Below, piece by piece: positions 50,971 through 61,318 of a stretch of DNA of 64,000 bases. Every line of letters starts with the position of its first letter. Position 1 is the first letter of the stretch. Source of the stretch: Bradyrhizobium sp. 21 (lineage in GTDB: Bacteria > Pseudomonadota > Alphaproteobacteria > Rhizobiales > Xanthobacteraceae); the NCBI RefSeq assembly GCF_023073335.1, contig NZ_JADPJG010000002.1, positions 897,664 through 961,663 of the forward strand. Direction: 5' to 3'. Both the position numbers and the translations under genes were made by a program. A model generated the notes under the pieces. That model saw only the letters and a program-made list of their open reading frames with translations. It was not told the DNA's origin and did not search any database.

Positions 50971-52416
50971 ATGTCCGACTCTTTCCCTGATGCGTTGACC
51001 GGGCTTGCCGCCATCGTCGGCGACAAGCACGTGATCGCGTCCGGGCCCGACCAGGAGCCCTATGTGGTGGACTGGCGCGGGCGCTACCACGGTCGCGCCG
51101 CCGCTGTGGTGAAGCCCGGCTCGACCGCCGAGGTCGCCTCCGTCGTCAAATACTGTGCCGGGCGGGGGCTCGCGATCGTGCCGCAAGGCGGCAACACCGG
51201 CATGTGCGGCGCCGCGACGCCGGACGAGCGTACGGCCAACGTCGTGATCCGCCTCGACCGCATGCGGGCCGTGCGCGACGTCAGTCCGCTCGCCAACACC
51301 ATCACCGTCGAGGCCGGCTGCATCCTCGCCGAGGTGCAGAATGCGGCCCGTGCGGTGGATCGCTACTTCCCCTTGAGCCTGGGTGCCGAGGGCTCCTGCC
51401 AGATCGGCGGCAACATCTCGACCAACGCCGGCGGTACGGCCGTGCTGCGCTACGGACCGATGCGCGATCTCGTGCTCGGGCTGGAGGTCGTTCTGCCCGA
51501 CGGGAGGATTTTCAACGGCCTCCGTGCGCTGCGCAAGGACAACACAGGTTACGCGCTCAAGCAGCTCTTCATCGGCGCAGAGGGGACACTCGGCATTGTC
51601 ACCGCTGCCGTGCTGAAATTATTCTCGCCGCCGCGCAGCTCCGCACTGGCGCTACTCAAATTGCAGAGCGTCGAGCAGGCGCTCGAGATCATGCAACGCC
51701 TGCGCGGTGCAGTCGGCGACCGGCTCGGCAGCCTCGAGATCATGTCGCGATCGCAGATCGAGGCGATCGCGGAGACCGTGCCTGATGTTACGATCCCGTT
51801 CGAACTGACGACGCCGTGGTATCTGATCGTCGAGCTAACCGACACGCTCGCGGGCGTCGATCTCGATGAGCCGCTCGCCACAGTGCTCGCGGCCGCAATG
51901 GAGGCCGGGCTCACTGAGGACGTCATCCTGGCGTCCAACCTCGCGCAGGCGAAGGCGATCTGGGCGGTCAGGCACAGCGTGTCCGAAGGCAACAAGCGCA
52001 GCGGCTATGTCGTGTCGCACGACAGCGTGGTGCCGCTGGAACGTCAGGCTGCCTTCGTCACCAATGTCGAGGCCCGGATCAACGCCGCCGTGCCGCATGC
52101 GCGCGTCGTGATGCACGGGCATATCGGCGATGGCAATATTCACGTGATCGCGCTGATCGACCGCGCGCGTTGCCAGGACCCCGCGGCGACCGCCGCGCTG
52201 GTGGCTGAGATCAACGAGATCGTCGACGACGAGACCGCGGCGCAGGGCGGGGCGATCAGTGCCGAACACGGCATCGGCATCACCAATCGCGGCCGGCTTG
52301 CCCGCGTCACCGATCCCCTCGATATCGAACTGATGCGCGGCATCAAGCAACTGCTCGATCCCAAGGGCCTGATGAACCCGGGCAAGATTTTCAATGCCGG
52401 AGGCGCGGGGAGATGA
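50971..52416 (+). CDS. FAD-linked 2-hydroxy-acid dehydrogenase (GlcD/D2HGDH family)
   Basis: 481 residues. FAD domain VVPQGGNTGMCGAATPDE-like segment IVPQGGNTGMCGAATPDE, then SCQIGGNISTNAGGTAVLRY and GTLGIVTAAVLKLFSPP; C-terminal oxidase domain with HGHIGDGNIHV and SAEHGIGITNRGRLARV, whose histidines bind metal/substrate. It oxidises a D-2-hydroxy acid to the oxo acid, passing electrons to ETF or quinone. Overlaps the kinase gene start (ATGA). In this operon the substrate is probably a four-carbon or derived hydroxy acid. Confidence 0.92.
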   Translation: MSDSFPDALTGLAAIVGDKHVIASGPDQEPYVVDWRGRYHGRAAAVVKPGSTAEVASVVKYCAGRGLAIVPQGGNTGMCGAATPDERTANVVIRLDRMRAVRDVSPLANTITVEAGCILAEVQNAARAVDRYFPLSLGAEGSCQIGGNISTNAGGTAVLRYGPMRDLVLGLEVVLPDGRIFNGLRALRKDNTGYALKQLFIGAEGTLGIVTAAVLKLFSPPRSSALALLKLQSVEQALEIMQRLRGAVGDRLGSLEIMSRSQIEAIAETVPDVTIPFELTTPWYLIVELTDTLAGVDLDEPLATVLAAAMEAGLTEDVILASNLAQAKAIWAVRHSVSEGNKRSGYVVSHDSVVPLERQAAFVTNVEARINAAVPHARVVMHGHIGDGNIHVIALIDRARCQDPAATAALVAEINEIVDDETAAQGGAISAEHGIGITNRGRLARVTDPLDIELMRGIKQLLDPKGLMNPGKIFNAGGAGR

Positions 52417-53515
52417 CGAGCGTCCGCCTGCTTGCCGACGATCTCACCGGTGCGCTCGACACCGCCGCGGAGTTCGTCGGTCTGTGCGGACCGTTCAACG
52501 TCACCTGGCCGGAAGCGTCCACTCCGCAGGATTCCGGAAGCCTCGCGATCGACAGCGGTAGCCGCGAGCGGTCGAAGGCCGAGAGCGTCGAGATCGTCAG
52601 TCGGCTGGCGCCGTTGCTCCGCGAGGCGACCATCGCTTACAAGAAGGTCGATAGCCTGCTGCGCGGCGCATGGGCCGCCGAACTCGGCGCCTGTCTGCGT
52701 AGTGGCCATTGGGCGTCGTGCGTGGTTGCGCCTGCCTTCGACTATCAGGGGCGCCGCACCGTTGGTGGCCAGCAATTTGCGCGTACCGTGCAAGGCGATT
52801 GGCATCGGGTCGGAGATAGTCTCCTGACCCAATTGCAAATCCAGGGCATCGAAGCGCGGCAGGGCCGGGCCGATACGCTCTCGCAAGGCGGCGTTCAGGT
52901 TTTCGATGCCGAGAGCGATATCGAGCTCGACCGTGTCGTCGACATGGGACGGCGGATGCCGGGGCCCCTGCTCTGGTGCGGAAGCGGCGGGCTGGCCGGG
53001 GCGCTCGCCCGCAGCCATCGCGCCGATGCGCCGGGCCGGTTGAAGCTGCCGGTGCTGGGGCTGTTCGGCTCCGACCAAATTGCCACCGCCTCTCAGCTGG
53101 CTGCCTGCGGTGATGCCACCGTTGCGCTTGCGGAAAATGAGGGCGCGATGCGTGTCCAACGCAAGCTGGCCGATGATGGCGTGGCGCTGGTCAAGTTCTC
53201 CCTCGCCGACGGTCTGACCCGCGCCGAGGCGGCGCGGCGGATCGCGCGCGAGATGACGGCGCTGATCGCGGCACTTGAACCGCCGGGCACGTTGATCGTT
53301 GCCGGCGGAGAGACCTTGAAGGCCGCCTGCGTTGCCTTTGGCGCTCATGCCCTGCAGGTGACAGGACGCATCGTGCCGGGGTTGCCGCGCTCGGTCTTGC
53401 AGGGCGGTCGCTGGGCCGGCGTCGATGTGATCTCGAAATCCGGTGCATTTGGCACCAGCGAGCTCTGGCGCGATCTGCTCCGCACCAATCATTTGCTCAA
53501 CATGGAGAGCCCGAC

Positions 53516-53519
<4 letters not shown>
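52413..53519 (+). CDS. Four-carbon acid sugar kinase (DUF1537; DtnK/OtnK family)
   Basis: 368 residues. LADDLTGALDTAAEFVGLCG at the start carries the substrate aspartates; YKKVDSLLRGAWAAELGA, LIVAGGETLKAACVAFGAHAL and VISKSGAFGTSELWRDLL are the ATP-binding half. These kinases phosphorylate D-threonate, D-erythronate or L-threonate at the 4-hydroxyl. The next gene, PdxA2-like, oxidises and decarboxylates the product, and the two overlap by ATGA, exactly the pairing established for D-threonate catabolism. Stereochemistry cannot be read. Confidence 0.9.
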
Positions 53520-54550
<1,031 letters not shown>

Positions 54551-54566
54551 CGAGATCGAGCCCACG

Positions 54567-55697
54567 ATGACCAACGCTTTCACGCCCATCGAAATCCTTC
54601 GCCCCACCGTCCTCGAATTCGGCTGCGGCACGATCACCGCAGCGGCGCGCTTCGCCGAGCGCATCGGCGCCAAACGACCGCTGGTGATTGCCGACCCCTT
54701 CAACGCGCGCCGCGTCGACACGCTGGCGCTGCCGGGTGCAGTGAAGGTGTTCGGCGAGGTGAAGCCCGAGCCGGACCTGCCCAATCTCGACAAGGCCGTG
54801 GCAATGGCACGCGACGTCAAGCCCGATCTCGTCATCGGCTTCGGCGGCGGCAGCGCGATGGATCTCGCCAAGCTGGTGGCAGTGCTCTGTACTTCCGAGG
54901 TCGCCTTTGCCGATATCGTCGGTCCCGAGAAGGTGGCCGGCCGCAGCGTGGCGCTGATGCAGATCCCGACCACGTCGGGCACCGGCAGCGAGGCCGGCAC
55001 CCGCGCACTCGTCACCGATCCCGTCAGCCAGAACAAGCAGGCGGTGCAGAGCCGCTTCATGCTGGCTGATATCGCCATCGTCGATCCGGATCTGACGATG
55101 ACCGTGCCGAAGGAGATCACCGCGGCGACCGGCGTCGATGCGCTGGCGCATTGCGTCGAGGCCTATACCAGCCGCAAGGCGCATCCGGCGATCGACCTCT
55201 ACGCGCTCGAAGGCGCCCGGCTGGTCGGCCAATATCTCAAGCGTGCGGTCGCCGATGGCGGCGATCGCGAGGCGCGCGCGGGTCTGGCGCTGGCCTCGCT
55301 GTATGGCGGCTATTGCCTCGGGCCTGTGAACACGACCGCCGGCCATGCGGTGGCCTATCCGCTCGGCACGCGCCATCACGTGGCGCACGGGCTCGCCTGT
55401 GCGGTGATCTTCCCGCACACGCTGGCGTTCAACATGCCAGCGGCCGAGGCGAAGACGCTGGCGGTGCTGGCGGCACTCGGACTGCCGGCGCAGAGTGATG
55501 CGAAGCTCGCGTTCGAGGCGACTTACGGGTTCTGCAAGAATCTCGGCATCGAGATGCGGCTGTCCGCGCTCGGCGTGCCCCGGGACGATCTCGGCGTGAT
55601 GGCCGACGAGGCGCACGCCATTCGTCGCCTGCTCGACAACAATCCGCGCGACCTCGGACGGGATGCGATTCAGACCATGTACGAGGTCGCGTTCTAG
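54567..55697 (+). CDS. Iron-containing alcohol dehydrogenase
   Basis: 376 residues from ATG 54567. NAD motif GFGGGSAMDLAK, PTTSGTGSEAGTRALV, and the metal ligands in ATGVDALAHCVEAYTS and AGHAVAYPLGTRHHVAHGLA (D, H, H, H pattern) are complete. It reduces or oxidises an alcohol/aldehyde. Similar enzymes appear beside sugar-acid genes, interconverting a hydroxy-aldehyde or hydroxy acid. 16 bp after pdxA2, so co-transcribed. Confidence 0.92.
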   Translation: MTNAFTPIEILRPTVLEFGCGTITAAARFAERIGAKRPLVIADPFNARRVDTLALPGAVKVFGEVKPEPDLPNLDKAVAMARDVKPDLVIGFGGGSAMDLAKLVAVLCTSEVAFADIVGPEKVAGRSVALMQIPTTSGTGSEAGTRALVTDPVSQNKQAVQSRFMLADIAIVDPDLTMTVPKEITAATGVDALAHCVEAYTSRKAHPAIDLYALEGARLVGQYLKRAVADGGDREARAGLALASLYGGYCLGPVNTTAGHAVAYPLGTRHHVAHGLACAVIFPHTLAFNMPAAEAKTLAVLAALGLPAQSDAKLAFEATYGFCKNLGIEMRLSALGVPRDDLGVMADEAHAIRRLLDNNPRDLGRDAIQTMYEVAF

Positions 55698-55755
55698 CCA
55701 TCTCCGCGCACGCGCGCGGCAGCCGATCAACAACAGGAAATGCAGAGGAACTTCG

Positions 55756-56727
55756 ATGAGATCGATGTGGCTTGTTCTTGCCTCAGTCGTGATGCTGGCG
55801 ACGTCGCCGGCGAACGCGCAGGACGCTTATCCGTCCAAGCAGGTAACGGTGATCGTTCCCTTCGCTGCCGGCGGCACCGCGGACATTTTCGCGCGGATGG
55901 TCTCGAACCATCTGCAAGTGAAGTTCGGCAAGCCGTTCGTGGTCGAGAATGTCGGCGGCGCCGGCTCCATCCTCGGCGTGACACGGCTGGCGAAGTCCGC
56001 CCCCGACGGCATCACGCTCGGGCTTGCCAGCACGTCCGCACTTGCAATCAACCCTTCGCTCTACGGGCCGAAGCTCAGCTACCAGCCGGACAGGGACCTC
56101 GCGCCGGTCGCCCAGATCAGCGTCGTGCCCAACGTTCTCGTCGTCAACCCCGACAAGATCAAGGCGCGCACTGTGCCGGAGCTGATCGCCTTTCTGAAGG
56201 CGAATCCGGACAAGGTTTCGTTCGGCTCGGCCGGCGTCGGCACCTCGCAGCATCTCGCCGGCGAGCTGTTTCAGCAGATGACCGGCACCAGGATGGTGCA
56301 CGTGCCCTACAAGGGCTCGAGCCAGATGCTGACGGATCTGCTGGGTGGCCAGATCGATCTCGCCTTCGACAACGTACCGTTGCTGCTGCCGCAGGTGAAG
56401 ACCGGCCAGCTCGCGATGCTGGCGACGGCAACGCCGAAGCGCGCAGACTTCGATCCGCAAGTCCCCGCGGTCGCCGAATTTTTGCCCGGCTTCGAGGCGG
56501 TTGCCTGGCACGGCTTCTTCGTCCCCGCGGCGACGCCGAAGCCGATCGTCGAAAAGCTCTCGGCCGAGATCCGCGCCTTCATGCAGCAGCCCGAGACGGT
56601 GCAGAAGATGGCCGGGCTCGGCGCAGCCGCGGTCGCGGTGGATTCCGAACCGTTCGCGGCCTACATCGCCGCGGAAACCGCGCGCTGGAAGAAGGTGATC
56701 GAAGCCGCGAACATCAAGCTGGATTAG
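55756..56727 (+). CDS. Tripartite tricarboxylate transporter substrate-binding protein (Bug/TctC)
   Basis: 323 residues from ATG 55756 (AGAGGA upstream). Signal peptide MRSMWLVLASVVMLATSPANA; then YPSKQVTVIVPFAAGGTADI, VENVGGAGSILGVTRLAKSA, and GTSQHLAGELFQQMTGTRMV, clear Bug-family signatures. It probably captures the operon's substrate (a hydroxy-carboxylate) in the periplasm. No TctAB genes follow; the operon ends here, converging on the minus-strand peptidase gene. Confidence 0.92.
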   Translation: MRSMWLVLASVVMLATSPANAQDAYPSKQVTVIVPFAAGGTADIFARMVSNHLQVKFGKPFVVENVGGAGSILGVTRLAKSAPDGITLGLASTSALAINPSLYGPKLSYQPDRDLAPVAQISVVPNVLVVNPDKIKARTVPELIAFLKANPDKVSFGSAGVGTSQHLAGELFQQMTGTRMVHVPYKGSSQMLTDLLGGQIDLAFDNVPLLLPQVKTGQLAMLATATPKRADFDPQVPAVAEFLPGFEAVAWHGFFVPAATPKPIVEKLSAEIRAFMQQPETVQKMAGLGAAAVAVDSEPFAAYIAAETARWKKVIEAANIKLD

Positions 56728-56775
56728 GCGGCAAGCGTCCTGCTGGCGCGACAATCGTGTATGCGCAGTGGGTGC

Positions 56776-57756
56776 TTATGTCGGCTCCTGGAACGTACAT
56801 CTGACGCCAACCGAGCCGTCCTTGTCCTGCCTTGGCTCCGGGCTCGAGACGGTGACGGTACGATAGGGATCCGCGAAAGCCTCGCGCATGGAGATCATGT
56901 GTGCGCTGTCGTCCAGCGTCATCAAGCGGCCGGGCGCGAGTGGTCCATCGGCTGCTCGCGCCATGCAGTGCCTGAAATCCACGAAGCCATAAGCGGGAAG
57001 CGCAAAGAGCTGGCCGCTGGGCGGGTCCGTCGGCCGCTCCATTACCCATTCCACCGATGATCCGAGCGGCTCGATCACGCCGGGTGGCTGGGCGAGGAAC
57101 GAGCGAAACTCGCCGGTGCTCTGGTTCTTGATGAAGTACAGGACGTCGCCGCTGACCTGAACCGCAAGACCGGCGAGGATCTCGTCGCCGGTATTGACTG
57201 GCAAGTTGTCGATCAGCGTGATTCCCTGTTGTGGCGTGTCTGTTACCTCATCCGCCGCGGAGTTGCGCCACCACTCCCACCACGCAAAGTGCTGGGGCTT
57301 GTGATTGGGCCAGTGGCCGGTACCGATTTGAGCAAGGGAAATGTTCGGTACCGTGCCGTCGTGGCCGTCGAGGCCGACCCATAACAGCGATCTTGGATCG
57401 TCCGAGGGCGTGAAGAGTGGGGGTGTTGACGGGAGACGGACGTCCGGCGCACTCCATCCGGCCGCTGCGAATACGAACCGGTCTGGTGAGGGCGAAGAGA
57501 TTAGCGCTCCCGACCAATTCTCCAGCGATTCGCGCGGACCTGCCAGCGACGGAGGATCGATGTCGCTGAAGGTCGGTCGCCTTGCCGTGAAAGGCGGCGA
57601 GACGAGTCTTTTCCAGAACGCGTACAAGCGCGGCTCGTTGGCGGCATCCGGTCTTTGCGGAATGCCGTAGAGGTCGAGCTTGTCGGCCGCCGCGTCGAGA
57701 AGATTGAAGCCGGCCGGCACGACTTCGTAGAAGCCGTGGCCATTATTCTTGGACAT
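56776..57756 (-). CDS. Glutamic peptidase (eqolisin, family G1) homologue
   Basis: 326 residues from ATG 57756 (AGGAGGGAAAC). It aligns by motif order with scytalidoglutamic peptidase: NWSGALI (80-86; NWGGAI there), WVGLDG (126-131; WVGIDG), SLAQIGTG with Gln143 at the catalytic glutamine, AWWEWW (158-163; AWYEWY), LPVNTGDEILAGL, and VEWVME (235-240) with Glu240 at the catalytic glutamate. Both dyad residues are therefore kept. Eqolisins are secreted acid proteases; here there is no signal peptide, and about 75 extra N-terminal residues (VVPAGFNLLDAAADKL) of unknown role precede the domain. The start overlaps the upstream enzyme gene by 14 bp, so they are co-translated. Peptidase assignment is from my motif comparison and should be tested by profile search. 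Confidence 0.8.
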   Translation of the reverse strand: MSKNNGHGFYEVVPAGFNLLDAAADKLDLYGIPQRPDAANEPRLYAFWKRLVSPPFTARRPTFSDIDPPSLAGPRESLENWSGALISSPSPDRFVFAAAGWSAPDVRLPSTPPLFTPSDDPRSLLWVGLDGHDGTVPNISLAQIGTGHWPNHKPQHFAWWEWWRNSAADEVTDTPQQGITLIDNLPVNTGDEILAGLAVQVSGDVLYFIKNQSTGEFRSFLAQPPGVIEPLGSSVEWVMERPTDPPSGQLFALPAYGFVDFRHCMARAADGPLAPGRLMTLDDSAHMISMREAFADPYRTVTVSSPEPRQDKDGSVGVRCTFQEPT

Positions 57757-58672
57757 GTTTCCCTCCTGGGAAGGCGCCAGTTTTGCCCCACTCGCTCCTG
57801 GCGTTGTCGACGAGGTCTGCGAACTTCGGCAGATATGTCCGATCCAGGAGAATTTTGCCGGTAATAGCCGCCGCGAGCGTCACCCCGGCCCTGGAATCCG
57901 ATGGATAGTGAAGACCGGCGATTTCGCGATTCCGCGCGATCCTATCGGCAAGAGCGCCAAGCGACTTTCCGATCGTGGTTCGCTCGGGCGCCGCCGGTGT
58001 AGGAGCCGGGTCCCCGAGCCAATTCGGCATCACTTCCGTGAGAAGCGCCGCAAAGACGTGGGCCTGGGTCGCGTGTCCGCTTGGGAATGAAGCGTGCCCC
58101 CCGTGCTGGATCGGCGACATGAATCCCGGGACCACCTGCGTGGGGCGTGGACGATTGAAATGAGCTTTGTAGTGCATCGAGATCAGCGCCGTGAGCGCGT
58201 CGGCGACGATCAGCATGCGCGATGTCGCCGGGTGTGTCGTCGCCGTCGCGGACACGAGATGCAGGAATTTGCTGATGAATTCGTCAGCCTCGGTTACGAT
58301 TTCGTCGATCGCCTCAGGGCGCTCGGTGAATGCCATCTCTTTCAACTTGGCGATGTCGGTATCGAGGGCACTGTCCCATGGGGTTGGTCCGGCCCCGAGC
58401 AGCGCAAACCCGCCCAGTCTGTCGAGCCAATCGGCCCGACGGGCAAGATCGGACATCACCACCCACGCATACCAGCGGGTGGACCACAGGGACATGCCAA
58501 AGCCCTTGGCATTGAACCTGACGCCGGCGATTTCTGGATCCTTTCCGAATTGGAGCCGGGCACGATCGGCGAACATGACGCCGCCCGCTCCGCCACTACC
58601 GCCATATCCGCCGTAGCCTCCATATCCCCCGTATCCGCCGTACCCGCCGTATCCCCCATATCCGCCTGCCAT
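57743..58672 (-). CDS. Vanadium-haloperoxidase/PAP2-type phosphatase with (GGY)7 N-terminus
   Basis: 309 residues from ATG 58672 (AGGAGGTCGAT, ideal). Residues 3-23 are seven GGY repeats, then GGSGGAGG. The rest is a helical PAP2/VHPO domain: KAHFNRPRP (K169...R176-P177, form KX6RP), PSGH (197-200) and RNREIAGLHYPSD with R249, H255 and D259 (form RX5HX3D), so every vanadate/phosphate-binding position is met, except that the residue before R249 is Asn instead of Ser. No signal peptide is visible. It may be a haloperoxidase or an acid phosphatase; the GXY tail may anchor it by self-association. Lies between the regulator and the peptidase genes on one strand. Confidence 0.85.
   Translation of the reverse strand: MAGGYGGYGGYGGYGGYGGYGGYGGSGGAGGVMFADRARLQFGKDPEIAGVRFNAKGFGMSLWSTRWYAWVVMSDLARRADWLDRLGGFALLGAGPTPWDSALDTDIAKLKEMAFTERPEAIDEIVTEADEFISKFLHLVSATATTHPATSRMLIVADALTALISMHYKAHFNRPRPTQVVPGFMSPIQHGGHASFPSGHATQAHVFAALLTEVMPNWLGDPAPTPAAPERTTIGKSLGALADRIARNREIAGLHYPSDSRAGVTLAAAITGKILLDRTYLPKFADLVDNARSEWGKTGAFPGGKHVQE
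58604..58666 (-). repeat. Nine-base tandem repeat coding for (GGY)7
   Basis: Seven units of 9 bases encoding Gly-Gly-Tyr, with synonymous changes (GGC/GGA/GGG and TAT/TAC), so the protein repeat rather than the DNA has been kept. A slippage-prone tract that could vary between strains. Confidence 0.85.
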
Positions 58673-58707
58673 ATCGACCTCCTCTGTTGCGATCTGTTGG
58701 TACCGCC

Positions 58708-60741
58708 TTAGGTGCTTCCGTGCCGAAGCGTCGACGCCAGCCGGGAGAGCGCCGCTTCGATGCGCGTCAAGGCCGGCTTCGGCCACGGCGACAGCGCGAT
58801 CCATCCCATGTCGATCTCGCCTGCCTTCATGAGCAAACGGGCATGGGCCTGCGCCTCGGCGAGACGTCCGCTCTCCATGAGAGCAGCGACGAGAACCCGC
58901 AGGTTCACCTGATTGTTGGGCAGGAGTGTCGCGACCCGCATCGCGTGCTCGATGGCGGGGGCAATATCCTTCATGGCAAAGTGCGCCTGAGCCGAAATCA
59001 TCTCCGCGAACCAGGCGTGCCGGTCCCGCGGCGAAAGGCGCAGATTGATGGCCGCGTCGCGTAGTGCGTCCTGGTAGTTTTCGCAGCGAACATGCACGGC
59101 GGCCCGGTACGCGAATGCGAGTGCCAGATTCGGCGTGAGCTCGAGCGAACGGTCGAGCTGCTTGAGTGCGCCGGTATGGTCGTGCTTGCACTGCGACAGC
59201 GTGTAGCCGCCGACGGCATTGGCAAGCGGATCGGCCGAATTGCGCTCCAGCGCTCGTTCGGCAAGCGCCCGCGCGGTCTCGCGTTCGTTCAGTGCGTTCG
59301 CAGACCACCCGCGCGCCACGCGCTGCATGTGCCAGATGGCGCTGTAGGACAGCGGCGGCGCCCAATTGGGACTGAGGACATGCGCCCGTTCGAAATTGGT
59401 TCGCGCCGTCACGAATGTCGTGTAGTCCGGACTGAACATCTGGTCGTAGCCGACCAGGGCCAGCTGGTAGGCGTCGAGATCGTCTGGTCTCTTCTGCATC
59501 GCGCGATGAAGCTCCCGGTCGCGGACTTGAGGCGCCAGCGAGCGGATGACCTCGACGGCGATGCGGTCCTGCAGGTCGAAGACGTCGGCCGCAGTTCCGC
59601 TGAGGCGATCGACGCGGACGACTTCGACTGTTTCGGCGGCCACCAGTTCGGTCGAGATCCGGATCTGGTCGCCGGCGCGCTGAATGGTTCCATGAAGCAG
59701 ATATTGCGCATTGAGATCACGGCCGATGGCGCGCAGATCCAGCGTCTGCGACATCGGGATCATCGTCGATCCCCGGGATATGACGAACAGCTCCTTCAAG
59801 CTCGACAGGGCCTGGACGACACTGTCCACGATACCGATCGTGAATTGAGGCTCCAGCGTTGGCGACAGCGCGCGAAAGGGAAGAACGGCAACCGATGGTC
59901 GGCTGGCGTCAAATCCGACCAGGCCGACGGCCGGTGCCGCTACAAAGGGCAGCGCCGGGCGTACGACGGTCTCGGGCTGCTGCTGTCGCAAGCCGGCAAT
60001 CAAGTCCTGCGTGAGCTTGTGCGGCTCGATGTCGTAAGTATCTTCGAGCTGGCGCCAGAGCCGGGCATAGACCGCCAGCGCGGCACCGATGCTTCCAGCC
60101 GCGATGTGGCTCCTGATGAGAACACGAACGGCCCGCTCGTTCTCGGAGTCCAGTCGGTACATGGCCTTCGCCGCAGCTTCCGCGGTGGCCGTGACGATCG
60201 TTTGCCCCTCATCCGGCAGCAGCCTCGCCAGTGCATCGATCAGCCGTTCGTGAATCAGCGGCCGTGTCTCGGCCAGCCAGTCCGAAAATGCCGGGTCGAC
60301 ACCTTCGAGATCGTCGAGAATATCGTCGGTCAGGCGTTCGTGTGCGAGCAGGGTTGGATGGACGACACCGCGCTCGGCATCCGAGATGATCTCCATCACG
60401 TCACACGCCACCCGTTCGATATCGAGCGCCACGTGCATCTGGTCTGCATGGAAGTGCGAGCAGCCGCGCGCCTTCAGTTCGCGCTGGATCTGACTGAGCG
60501 ATTGACGCAGCGAACCCTTCGCGAGCGGGTCTTCCTTCTCGCTCCAGAGTAGCCCGATCAATTTGGTCCTGGGCAAGTGGCGTGCGGAGGAGAGCATCAT
60601 GTAGCCGAGAAGCGCTTGCGCCTTTCGGCCGAGTCCGATCTCGTGCCCGTCCACCGATGCCGAAAATGCTCCGATGATATTGAGCCTGAGGCGGCCGGAC
60701 GCGCTTTCGCCAACCGCCGTATCGCCGTTGACTCCCGACAT
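58708..60741 (-). CDS. BTAD/winged-helix transcriptional activator with TPR domain
   Basis: About 677 residues from ATG 60741; an upstream ATG at 60909 would add 56 residues and neither has a clear ribosome site. N-terminal winged helix (RLRLNIIGAFSASVDGHEIG, KAQALLGYMMLSSARHLPRT, LRQSLSQIQREL), then a bacterial transcriptional activation domain (about 100-240), a CadC/TolB-like domain SVAVLPFRALSPTLEPQFTI with YLLHGTIQRAGDQIRISTEL, then TPR helices to the end. Such SARP-like proteins activate nearby genes in response to unknown signals. It is the first gene of the unit with the haloperoxidase-like and peptidase genes (35 bp gap), and probably its regulator. Confidence 0.88.
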   Translation of the reverse strand: MSGVNGDTAVGESASGRLRLNIIGAFSASVDGHEIGLGRKAQALLGYMMLSSARHLPRTKLIGLLWSEKEDPLAKGSLRQSLSQIQRELKARGCSHFHADQMHVALDIERVACDVMEIISDAERGVVHPTLLAHERLTDDILDDLEGVDPAFSDWLAETRPLIHERLIDALARLLPDEGQTIVTATAEAAAKAMYRLDSENERAVRVLIRSHIAAGSIGAALAVYARLWRQLEDTYDIEPHKLTQDLIAGLRQQQPETVVRPALPFVAAPAVGLVGFDASRPSVAVLPFRALSPTLEPQFTIGIVDSVVQALSSLKELFVISRGSTMIPMSQTLDLRAIGRDLNAQYLLHGTIQRAGDQIRISTELVAAETVEVVRVDRLSGTAADVFDLQDRIAVEVIRSLAPQVRDRELHRAMQKRPDDLDAYQLALVGYDQMFSPDYTTFVTARTNFERAHVLSPNWAPPLSYSAIWHMQRVARGWSANALNERETARALAERALERNSADPLANAVGGYTLSQCKHDHTGALKQLDRSLELTPNLALAFAYRAAVHVRCENYQDALRDAAINLRLSPRDRHAWFAEMISAQAHFAMKDIAPAIEHAMRVATLLPNNQVNLRVLVAALMESGRLAEAQAHARLLMKAGEIDMGWIALSPWPKPALTRIEAALSRLASTLRHGST

Positions 60742-61318
60742 CTCGTCCCATCCCCCGTCGACATCGTCGACGACAGTGTAGGAGGGCAGGTCCCGGGAGC
60801 CGATGCTTGGTGGAATGCAGATGATCGGTTCGCGTTGTCCGCGAAGCCAATGACACGTGAGCTCAGGAATGCAGCCCGCCGGATGTGGTGCAATGCGCAA
60901 ATGGTACATCTTGGGTTGCCAGATGGTCAAGGGTTGCGGATTGATCGAAATGCGACCTGACGGGCGAAATGGAAAACGCTCCTCACTTCGACCCGACCGG
61001 CGTGAAACGAGCGTGAATGGCCGTTTTTCAGCCGCCTGCGCCCGCCCGTGAGCCAGTTGCCACGTCGCCGGCAACTCGTGCGCGAGTGGGATTTGCCTTG
61101 TTCGCGTCGCCCGACATGCCGCTGTCAGCGGCACAAGGTGTCGTCACGGTCCGACGACGTTCCTCAGCCTGCGGCGCGCGGGCATCAAGGTCCGGCCATC
61201 GGCACGGAGTCTGGCCCGCGCATCGCATTCACGGGCCATTCACGTTCGGCTTCGCGTCGCCGGTCTATGTTGGCTCCAGCATCGAACGATCGCGCAACTT
61301 GGCAGAGGGGAGAGCGTC
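60742..61318. other. Divergent promoter region, gene-poor
   Basis: 577 bp between the BTAD regulator (if it starts at 60741) and the divergent small gene at 61319. The part 60742-60909 is open in the regulator's frame and may belong to it. Other frames through 61017-61322 have poor coding character and no ribosome site. I see no tRNA or clear small RNA; a shared regulatory region is the likely content. Confidence 0.5.

Noticed and set aside
58604..58666. Tandem repeat read as a possible CRISPR or VNTR element
   Set aside because: There are no spacers, the units are contiguous 9-mers in frame, and they encode a protein tail.
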